Source: Coptodactyla brooksi
Taxonomy: Eukaryota > Arthropoda > Insecta > Coleoptera > Scarabaeidae
Reading direction: 5' to 3'
NCBI GenBank assembly: GCA_033557675.1
Contig: JAWQRM010000024.1
Span: 1-39,740, forward strand
Length of the DNA: 39,740 nucleotides
The notes under the pieces were generated by a model, which searched no databases, was not told the origin of the DNA, and was given only the letters and a program-made list of their open reading frames with translations. Positions within the stretch are counted from its first letter, which is position 1. Each line of letters starts with the position of its first letter. Positions 21,101 through 33,100 of this stretch are shown piece after piece. The position numbers and the translations under genes are program-made.

Positions 21101-24100
21101 AGAAACCAATTCCTTTCGATGGTAAATGCATCTAAATTATTTTCTACCCTGCGCGCAATAAAAATCCTCAATATACATTTATCTAAATTATTGTTTTTAT
21201 CGCTTCTGTGGATAAAGGATCAGGTTCAGCTTAAAATGGATCAGATGGTTACTAAAGCATTAAAAATAAGATGCTGACGTTTGTTGTTTATTTTCAAAAC
21301 ATCTTTTTACAAAAATAACGATTTAATTCATTTTCAGGTCAAAATATATCAAATATCGACAGAATCAGTTATCACTATTTATTGCCGTTATTAAAACGCA
21401 ATATTGTATTAGTAGAGATATTAAATACAATAATATTCTCTTAACCTACTTGATGAAAAATCGAATGTATGTCAAATTAATATAAAAACACGTATATCTA
21501 ATTGCATTCCTGTCATTCTTAATACGTACGTGTGAAAGTTGTATGGACGTCTTAAAGGCATGTTGTTGGTAGCACATGGTGGCTATTTTAGTGCGGGAAG
21601 TGTACAGTGTAGACATGCTTGGAAATAATAATTATATGAATAGCTTAACCATGAAATATCAGGGTATTCAACATGTTTTATTTGTACAGTTTCATAGACT
21701 TACGTGAGATCAAAACATATAATGATAAACATTTAAAGAAAATGTATTATTTATGTCATTGAGCAAAAATTTTCTTAGTATAAATATTTATTATTATACC
21801 ACATTGTTGTAATTACATATAATTTTATACAAGCGGGTTTACGACTTAAGCTACGTCAATAAAGTCTCCCTAACAAATACAAAATGTCTACGAATACGAG
21901 GACCTTTAATGCCCGTATTCTGACTCGGAATTAAAAAAAATCAATTGATACTGGAAGGATATTTCTTCGATTATATTGAGAGCATCCAAACCGCAACGAC
22001 GTGTCAATTAAACATAATATCAATCGAAACCTTGGAAAAAATCATTTTGTTCACTATTGAACCCTGGAAAAAGTCTATAGATCCAGAAGGGAACTATTTT
22101 GAGTAAACAAAAACAATGTTTCAAAAAAATAATCGTTTTCTAGTAATAATTCTAGTAATAGTGTGTTAATGTAAAAATTAACAAACTTTGTAAAGTTGAG
22201 GGTTTGGAACCTTTGGTTTTGTAACGAAGTAAAAACAAAGTCACCACTACTCCAAAATTTGAAGAGAAGATGCTCGACGCACGTTTCGCTAAACTAGTTA
22301 GCATCATCAGGAGCGATGAAAGACTATATTCACAACTTCGTATCGAATTCCATTCAATTTTCTTAATATGTAATATACGAAATACTCGTAGTACTAGAAC
22401 ATGTATTTTTACTTTGAACTTATCATCAATAAAAAAAATAAAATAACAAAATTATAAAAAATAATGAAGATTAAACTGTAAATTGGGATCATTCCTTTGA
22501 AAGTTATTGTAATAAGTTTTTGAAAACACATATGGTATTTGTTTGCTAACAGAAAAATAGTATGGAGCATTACATTTAATAGTATCATATATTTTATTTT
22601 GTTGCTCTTTATTTCGCACTATAAAAAATAAAATTAAACATCAATAAATGTATTATTTATAACTATTACCTTAATCCTCAATAAAAAAATAAGTTAACTC
22701 TTATTTAAGATAATTGCTATAAACTGAGTCGAGGTGTCATAAAACTGTTTGTTGTATAATTTCTCATGAAAGTTAATTCACGAGAAAGACTTATGAATAT
22801 AATGTTCAAACTTATGCCCTTTAGATTGTGTTATCTGGCCTATTTTGATCATGTACTGTATTAATAAAATTAATTGTAAACTTTGGTTATTAAAAAAATT
22901 GATTGCAAGCTGAAACTAATAATTTTTCGACTTAATTTTACAAAATTTTCCTTAGATTCGTCGACATAAATATTTTTAAAATTTTTTCGAATTCCTTTAC
23001 TTGAAAAGATTCGTCGGCGAGGTCGTTCTTTGTTATATTGAAGCGATTTATGCATATGTGTTGTTTCAGGTTATTCACTTTATTCAATAAAACACTGCAT
23101 GTACATACATTCGTTTTTAAAACGGCAAAATGTTTTTCTCCAAACTTAACATGGCTGTAGATGGAAGATGATAAAGATATGTTGTTTTTAAAATAGCATT
23201 TAACAAAAAACAAGTTAACTCTTATTTAAAATAATTTGTTTAAACTCAATGGAAATCTTACAAACTTCTTTGTTACATGGTTCATTTTTAGAATAGCAAA
23301 GTATTTTTTTCCAAATTTAAGGTGGCTGTAAATGTGATAATAAAGATTTGCAATTTTTAGTTTTAAACAAGTAGCTTATTAAATTACGTAAAATACTCTC
23401 TTCTAAATTGCCATGTATAAGAACTTATATTGAACTATTATAATTTTTAACTATAGATTTGCATATTTCCGATATAAACATCTAACTACTGTGAACGGTA
23501 CATTTCTGTCAAATTGAAGTTTTTGGTGTTTAAGCTTTTTAGTTACTGGGTTCGGTAACTGTCACGAGTAAATAATCTCCATATTACAATAACAACTTGC
23601 ACAAGTGTAAAAGTAAGTAGTTTAATTAAAATAGTAAATCTTTACATCAGAAACTGAAGAAAGAAAATCACACGAGCTACGAAGCACCTGTACATGTTTG
23701 GCGTACAAAGAATGATTTACTACGTGAATAGCATAATGCGGTTATCGGGCTTGTCAATGATAGGTCCAGATTTACAAATTATTTTTAAACTAACGTAGGT
23801 ATGTGTGATTTCGTAAATTTATTTATCTAATCTATGACTTATGTTATTATATGTAATTTTACGCTGTAATGTTACAAAATACGTGTAATTCTACTTGCTT
23901 TAAATTTTATAGCACTATGTTGCAATAAAACATATTTTCATCAAGAAAAATTAAAGTTTTAAAGAAATAACTTTCAGTATTACAATAAAGGTACATTTGT
24001 TACAAGCAAAGGTTGTTCCTTTAATTTTAAATCGCGACATGGCCTCAGTTTCGCGATTAAACCTTGTTGTTTTGAACAATTATTATAGATTGCTAGGGAA

Positions 24101-27100
24101 AATGTGCTTTTGCTGAACTCAAATCTACACCGTCGCTGAATCAGGCTTGTTTCGAAAGCTAGCAGGAGAAAACTAAAACTTTTTGTAATAGGCAAAGCGA
24201 AAAACCATGTTGTGTTTTCACAAAGAAAGATATATCTGTGGAATACACAGACAGTAAGTTAAAAACGACACTATCCCTGAGAAAGCATTGCTTTTAATCG
24301 ATATCAACCAAAGTCACTGCAAAGTAAACAAGTGTTAATATCAAAAGATTGTTGTGTTTTTGCCACCAAGTTATACAGCGTTGATCGAAATTTTATTAAG
24401 GATTTCAACCAGCGTGATTCTTTATTGTTCAACGCGTGGGAAGGAGTTTCAATAATATCTCTAGAAAAGTGTTGGAGAAAATTATTAATTGCGAATGGGA
24501 TGTGGGAGATTTTGAACCGGAAGATTTAATTCTAATAAGTTTGCTGTTAACACAATGTTGGAAATAATATCTGATAGACAACAGTATAAGAAAGGGAAAT
24601 TTTCTTATTCAAGAGGAAATGTTAAACGCAGAGACGCAACTAAGCGTTTAACTCTTGCAGTACAATGGCTAGAAAGAAATAATATACGAGGTTTGATCAC
24701 AAAGTTCGCTATATTTTTTAATTTCGCAGGCCGTATAAGTCCAATTGTCACAATTTTTTGTTCCCGTGTTGGTGCACTTGTCGCTAACGTATGTTGGCAT
24801 TGGTATGTTGGCATATTGGACGCTCAGTTTATTAGTAGGTGTCGAAAAGATTTTCGATTACTGTACTGGATTAATAAAACATTTTATCCAAATGTATTAA
24901 TTGAATTCGTTAAGCTCTTAAATAATTCCTGAAAGTAGAAAGTATATTTCCGAAATTTGGAACGCCCTGTACATACCAACACCAACTCATGTGTGGAAGT
25001 GAATCACAGACTTAAGTAGGAAGTGATGGTGAAACCAAGAAGTGATAACGTCAGGATTAAAACTACAAACAGTGCGTTAAACGCTCAACCAACAAAGTAC
25101 AACAAAGTGAATTTGCTTTTGTCATTTACAACAGAATGGTATTGTTACCCGTTTACATACGTAATACTGTTATTCTTTATTCTGTCTATTTATTTTAATG
25201 AATTTAGATTTCGAAATTGTTTAAAAAATAAGGTAATTTTTAAATTTAAAATTGATCAAATTGCAATTATTATTAGTGTTCTTTTAACTTGTTATCTACC
25301 AATTAATGTCATTTTATATATTAATAGCATTTTAATGTTATGAACTCTAAGTGCACAGGATGATATTCCGGTCGTTATCTCCACAGGGTTAGGCCATTCG
25401 TGTCCGGGACTATTTTTAGTACCGTTGTTAGCATAAACAATTATTAATCAGGTTTTCCATATAGTTTCACACCTCTGGAAGGTGTGAAACTATAATATTC
25501 TAAGGCGATATATTACAAAATATAAGGTAGTATCTAAAAATGTTAAAGTTCTTGCTTTTGTTTGAATCATGAGTGTCCAATAACAATTTAGTAGTGTGTT
25601 CTAGGAGTTGATATAAATGTAATAAAAAAAACCTAATAAAAATGATTAGTGAAGAGACTCGATAATTCGGACTAATTAAAACCAGAATGGTCTGGATTAA
25701 AACCAGAACTAAACATAATTATCCATGAAGTTATTCAATATAAACAGAAAATAACTCGGCAATAACAAAAAATAAATGAATAATACTGCACAATAAAAAG
25801 TAAATATAACTTGTGTATTACAAACAAACAATAATTTTAATGATATAAAGGCCTTCTAATATACATTGCACAGTAATAATAAAAAAATAGTTATTTTCAT
25901 TGCTTTATTAACATTTCTAGAAGGTACATACTGCACTATAAAAAATTAATGCTCCCTTAATTTAATAAGTGCTTTTTTAGCGACATTTTCGTTTTTAACT
26001 TACTAAAGGTGTATTCCACAGACATATCTTTATTTGTGAAAACTCAACTACATTTGGGTTTGGCCAAAAGTCTTTTCCCTAGCAATCTATAAGAACTGTT
26101 AAAAGAAGTTTCAGCCTCATTATCTTTTTTAAAAGCTGCCTGGGGCCGTGTCGCGATTTAAAATCAAGGAACCTTTGCTCATATCACATGTATCCTTATC
26201 GTAATACTGAAAGTTATTTCTTTGAAAATTTCATTTTTCTTGATAAAAATATGCTTTATTGTAACATAATGCGATAAAATTTAAAGAAAAAGTAGAATTA
26301 CACGTATTTTGTAATTTTACAGTGTAAAATTACCTATAATAAAACATTAGTTATGGATTAGATAAATAAATTTGCGAAATCACTCATGCCTTACGTTGTT
26401 TTAAAAATCATTTGTAAATCTGGACCAATCAGTGACAAGTCCTATACCACTTTATGTTATTTACGCAATAAATCATTCTTTTCACGCCAAACAAGTTCAG
26501 GTGTTTCGTAACTCGTGTGATTTTATTTCTTTAGTTTCTGATGTAAAGAATTACTATTTTGATTGAACTACTTACTTTCACACTTGTGCAAGTTGTTATA
26601 ATATGGAGAATGTTTACTCGTAACGTTTGCCTAACCGAGCAAGTAATTTGCTTTTAAAAACTTAAACTCCCAAAAGCTTCAGTTGCGTTTTCACAGCAAT
26701 GTATCGCCTACAGTATTGAAATGTATATAGAGAAAATTTGTAAATCTATAGTTAAAAATTATAACAGTCTAATATAAGTTTATATGCATCGCAATACTCA
26801 GGAGAATATTTTACATAATTTAATAAGATGTTTGTTTAAAATTTAAAAAAAAACAAATTAAAAAAATATTTTGCCCTTTGAAAAATGAACCATGTAACAA
26901 AGAAGTTTGTAAGACTTCAATTAAGCATAAACAAGTTATTTTAAATAAGAATTTTTTGTCAAATGTCGTTTTAAAAACAGCATATCATTTTGCACTTTTA
27001 CAATGAAATGAACACATATGTAGTGTTTTATTTAATAAAGTGAATAATTTTAAACAACACAACTGTATTTATCGCTTCAATGTAACAAAGCACAACCTCG

Positions 27101-30100
27101 CGGATGAATCTTTTGAAGTGTAAGAAATTAAAACGAAATAATCTATACAAAAATTAAAGGAATAGTTATTTCGACGAATCTAATGAAAATTTTGTACAAT
27201 TAAATGAAAAAATTATTAATGTGAGCTTGTAAACTATTTTTTTAAGTAAAAAAGTTTCAACTATTTTTAATAATACAACGCATGATCAGAATAGGTCAGA
27301 TAACACAATTTATCGTGCATAAGCTTGAAAATTATATTCAGATGTCCTTCTTTGACAATAATTTGCCAAGACATTTGACAAGAAGTTCCTCAATTAACTT
27401 TAGGAACAAGAACGGCCAGGTTATAAATTTTGGGAGTCGAAATTTAAAAAATAAAGCTATAACAAAGAATTTTGTGACACCTCAACTGAACCAATTATAT
27501 TACCCTTTCATAGCCAATTATTTTAAATAAGAGTTAATTTATCTTTTATTGAAGATTGAGGTAAATTGTATAAATAATGCATTTGACGACAACAAAATAA
27601 AGTAACGTAATTAAATGTAACGCTCCATACGCTATGGAATGTGGTAATTTTATAATTTATTTTATTTCATAATAAATATACATATAATATGTAGTATAAA
27701 AAGCAACATTGTTTTTTATTTCTTAAAAGACAGTAGTTTTCATTGCACACAGAAAAAAATTCTTACTATCAGTTGTTCGCAAAAATAAGAGATTTGTGGT
27801 ATTTATTTATTTTATTTAAAATTTACCAAATATAATAATACTTTTTGCTGTAAAATGGAACTCAGTTCGTCCTATTCGACATCCTCTATTTAAATGTTTG
27901 CTTTCGTAAACAGTAAAACAGTAAATACAAATGTACTTTTTCAAAATAATTCAAAAATTAATCAACAAATAATAAAAGATGAATACGATGAAAAATTGAA
28001 AGTCTTTCATCACTCCTGACGATGCTTCGATGAGATATTTTTCAGTTTTGATGTAGTGGTGACATTATGTGACTTTGTTACTAAGCCAAAGGTTCCAAAC
28101 CCACAGCTTGTATGTTGCATTATAGGTATGTCCGCGAACAATGCGACTTCTTAAAAAACATCGCAACTGCATTACTTGAACCGTTACCAATGTTCCGAAC
28201 GAAGTGAAATCCGATTTTCTGAAAACTCAGGACGCTGTGGTTTTCTCTGTAATAGATTTGAAGCCACCGACCACTTAGAGTTAACTCGTCAATTCGGACG
28301 ATTTTAACGACAGATTATAGCTTCAATTAAATTGAAATTTATCGCCGAACCGCCGCAATTAACTGTTATGACAGAAATCTAGCAAGGAGCGAGTTGCTCA
28401 ATCGACTTGCTCTGTTCTGCCGTTTGAAAAATCAATGGTACAACCGGCGTGTGCATTCGCGTGGAAAATGGAAAACAGTAGCAGCACACACGGGACGACG
28501 TTCTATTGCCAAAGTCGACCTACAAATCTCTTTGGATTACGTAAGAATCTCGACAGAATGGCAACCTTGATTCCAATTTAGTGGAAACGTTAAAAAAGTG
28601 TGCTGCGCAGAAGTTGCAAAATTTCTGCGTGTTTTTCAAAACACGCCAAGTATAAAGCGCTATTATGGCTTGATAATAATGACGTAGGTGCTATAATTAA
28701 TTCAAATTGCTTCATCTCGCAATAATACTGACAATTATCATCTACTTTTCAATGGAACCGTCATTTATAAACACAAGCTAAGCGAGAAACTTTTAATAGT
28801 TGGGTTTTATTTATTTAATGTTTCAATTTCTAGACGATGCTGTTGTTTTTTCTTAAAACGATCAGGAAAATCATTTGGGTCTTATCAATATTTCAAAACA
28901 TGTAACACGGAAAGGTAACGTGCAATTCTGTAGCTAAATTGCGTTATCGTAAAGTAATAATGTGTATTTTAATGAACTTTCATTGTATTTCTAATAACTG
29001 TTTAAAACCTTTTTAAATGAACAAACATAAATGCTTGAATGTTCAGTGTCAAATTTTTACTCAATTCGTTGTATGTACATTATTTTGTAACCGAATTGCA
29101 CCGGTATTATTTTTCCATATTTGCTATCTCTCAATATTTCGTGCACGAGCAGCGAATTTTGATATCCGATGTTGCAAAAATAAAGCGAACAGAAGGTAGG
29201 CACGTTTTCTATGTCCGGATTGCAAGAATATTAACGATAATATAGATTGATTAAGAGTAATATTTTCTTTGGTATACAGGCTGTTCCTCATAAGCGGAAC
29301 AGCCGGATACATAACCAGATGTTCATCTTAACAGAACTAATTGTTTTTTTTGTGAATTCAAAAAAGTACATAAATATATACAGTTTATAATAATTTTATT
29401 CTCCATTGACTCTTTAATAACAAATGTATTTTATTAATGTAAATTTGAAAATATTTCATCGCAGGCTTGACATGTTGAGAATAGTTCTTAATTCACCTTA
29501 TACGCTTCAACACTTTTACTGTTGTTATGAGGGCATATCTGCTGCTTCTTTGTCATCCTTGAGTGGTTCGTTACCAGAATTTTCTTCTTCTTTGTCTTGG
29601 TTTCTTACCTTACTTGCTAACTCGTGATCCGATAGAAATAAATTAATATTTATTAGTTTATCCAAGGTTTTCCACAGTATATTTATTCCGATGTAAATTT
29701 TGAACTCTCAGTACGGGATGACATGACGTGTGAGTCACCATTGAGCGTATGGATTTTTTGTTTTTACGTATTCTAAATGCGTCGGAACAATAAAATTCAT
29801 TCATACCATTCTATTTAAGGCGACAAACGCTAAATCGACCTCCGGAGTAACATAGAAATTTCGGTACTCGTGCCAAAATCTCAAATATAAATAAATACGG
29901 GAACATTGAACACTTTTAACGAACGAGTGTATGAAAACCAGTCTAAAAAGTGCGCCACATTCGACAAAACTTTTTTACTAAGAAAAATATCGAATTTGCT
30001 GACTTAATGGGGTTTTCGATAAAAGAAGGCTCTTTTTATTATTGAAATCATGAAAAACTTCCATAAAAGCTGTTTTATTTATGAGGTATTAGGTGTCAAA

Positions 30101-33100
30101 TAAAATGCTATTCGCTCTTTTTCTGGTTACATTAATTTTTTTTTTCATAATAACAACGTTTTATTTATTGCATGGAAATTAAAGTTGGATTTGGGCTTTT
30201 ATACATTTAATTATATACATAGGCTAGTTTTTGCTTAATTCTTATTAAACATACTAAAAGCGTATTAAGAAAAGGGCATAGAAAAAAAAAGAATAAGTTG
30301 TGTTAATTTTGTTTCTTAAGTAATAAAGCTTAGCAACAAAAAACAACAGAATATACCTAATATTATTGATAATTGTATTAGTAATATTAGACATAATAAT
30401 ACTTATAATATTATTATAATTTTTTGGTCTATATTTAAAATATCGTAAGAAATGTTAATTTTTTAACATTAAATATTAAATGTTAATTATTCACATCCAC
30501 TATGGATTTCTTTTTATGCGGTTACGTCAAAAATGTGAACCGTACAACACTGCATAATGTAGAATGTAGAGAATTGGAAATATAGAACCACAAATGTTTT
30601 TCATATTATCACTCCAAAAATATTGCAAAATGTTTACCACCAGTACAAAAGTTAGTTTTATCTTATCGACTACACTTTGATAATTAGGATTTTTATTTTA
30701 ATTAAATATCACTTACCAGTCTATATTAAAAACCTTGTGAAAATAACAATACTAGTTTTTTCGGCAGCTCTTTTGTCCTGGTTCAAACGGAAATAGAATT
30801 TTAATATGATCTTGTTGTATTCTTGCGTTAATTTTGTATTCCCTATTTTTGCGTTGGTTTATTTAAGTTTTTATTATATTAGTACTAATCTATAACATAC
30901 TTCAGGTGAGGTTTCACATTAGATTAATTAACATAGACAACTTTAACTTTACATTTAAGAATTTTTTTGTATCATTACTCGAATTTTAATTGACAAAAAA
31001 ACTTTAAAATGTCAATTTACCCCCAATTTTGGGTCAGAAATTTTTGCGAGCCGTGTATTTATAGGAGATTTTGAAATTCTACTTCAACACCGTTTTAAAA
31101 TATAATATGAACAACAATGTTTACAAGAGACTTTTTACTAAGTATTTTGAATAATTTTTTTAGTCCAGAACGAAGAAAATTCGAAAAGAAAAATCGATTG
31201 TTGTCCGAAAAGATTGTACACATTTACAATTAAAATTAACTAGAATGATTTTATTTATGAAATTTGCTCGCATTATTAACTGACGTGTGAGTTTCATGAA
31301 TAAAATCGTTTTGCTTAATTTAAATTGTAAATCTATACTGTACAATAAATGTATGTACAGTAACCTTTCGTTTACAACAGCGATTTTTTATAAATAGGAC
31401 GTATTATAAATATGAAAAGTTAACCGCTTTAATTGAAATGGTTATTTTTAACAGTTCGGTGAATTACCGGATTCCTTGTACCTGCTTTTCTGTACATACC
31501 TAAGTATTCTATTTCCGAGGTTAAATTTTTAAATAAATCAATTTGTTTTGAGCTGTAGATAAAACTTTTAGATGAAAAAGTTGCCATAATATGGGGGTTG
31601 GAATCACTAACTTGGTTAGTAAAACGTGCATCGAGCATAAACTTTTCGGTTTTGGTGTAGTGGTGGCATTGTTTAACTTTATTCAACTTTACGTATTAAA
31701 TATGTTTGTTAACTGGTGAGGTGTAGCGGTCCAAGGATTAAGTAAAATAATCAAAATTGCCTTTTGTACATCTTTTGGTGTGTGTCCAGCTAATGTTAAT
31801 TAATGCTAATAAGATTCTGCGCCGAAGAAATTCACTTGGAAATAGACGTGAAAACGTCTCGTAGAGAACATAACCTTCTCTATTTCAGTGTATTTCGCTA
31901 AATTGCCCTTGTTTACGGGATAATGCTGCGTTGTATACGTGTACTTTTCACCACCACAAACTTTACAGCCTCCTTTTCGGTATTCCGCTGTTTATTTGTT
32001 CGCGATTAATTGGATATGTCCCGTAAAAAGAAAAGAAATTTGTTTTTCGAGCCGCCGTCTCGCCATATGGCGTAGAAATCCCGTTTAGAAAGTCGAAAAT
32101 TGGTAAAACTCTGAATTCCTAAGGTCAATATCCAATAACAATACGTGTAGATATAAATATGAAAAGTTATGTTCAAAACAAACATATAAACTGATAAGGC
32201 GAACGTGTTAACCATATTTAACGTATATTGTTAGTACATTTATCTTATCGGGGTGTGCACTGACTTATATGTAAATAAAACTGAGAGATATCAATTTAAA
32301 AACAATAAAATTGAAAAATAAAAACAATTAAAGATAATTCTGTTTAATGCGACGTTCCGTGCAAGAGTACCCGAGAAATGCAATGAATTTATTCACTTGC
32401 ACGTAATCGTGAGAGAATTTTGTTATACAGCGTGTTCAACGCGTGACGAACAGAACAAAAGCAACGCAAACTATTTCTGTGATATTAATTCGCCGCGTTT
32501 CTTTCGCATTGCATTTCATTACTATGGCCATCCGGTAAAGAATTCACACAGCGTCGGGCGGGATGATAAAGCTGGGATTCTCGAGGTTCTCGAGTATGAG
32601 TGGGTCACAGAAAAATAACAGCCTGAGCACGGGTCATGGCCAGATGTGCACAGCTCCGACAGAGCCCCCGATTCTAATAATAACCACAGAGTTGAAATTT
32701 GGCTTGCGCTACCTGACGTTAAATTTACCTGCTTCAATGAAAACAAGTACCTAGTCCTTCTATATTAAATTGTAAAAGCACCGTGAAGTTGTGGATTTTT
32801 TAACCTCTGGCTTACTTTGTTAGTAACGAAGTTAAACAATGTTACCACTACATTAAAACCGAAAAGTTTGCGCTCGATGCACGTTTCGCTAACCAAGTTA
32901 GCATCATCAGGAGTGATAAAATACAGATAGTCTGTCTTTCTCAACGTATGTTTCGTTTTGTCTTAATAAATCTTCTTCTGGAGAATGAAAACAAAACTGT
33001 ACGCCTGACTTATATACCTAAGTCCTATCCTAATTCCTTTTTAATACTATTCATACTGGTTACAATAATTGGATTTTAATTACCATGTCCTTTTATCCAC

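Noticed and set aside
22690..23300. CRISPR-like regularly spaced repeats
   Set aside because: The ~174-bp spacing is of long diverged subrepeats inside an AT-rich repeat; no short identical repeats with unique spacers and no cas genes.
24555..24932. 125-codon + frame with hydrophobic stretches
   Set aside because: Its first third is the Tigger C-terminus (AVQWLERNNI); the remainder has no family resemblance, so I did not call a membrane protein.
25023..25343. 106-codon + frame with possible membrane helices
   Set aside because: Hydrophobicity follows from the T-rich sequence; no start context, homologous motif or splice support.
28468..28540. Candidate coding first exon ending at C|GTAAGA
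   Set aside because: Phase 1 donor would put the exon at 37464 out of frame and hit a stop within six codons; kept only as a possible non-coding island.
29274..29304. Rho-independent-type terminator hairpin
   Set aside because: Eukaryotic context, no T-run after the stem; more like a decayed transposon end.
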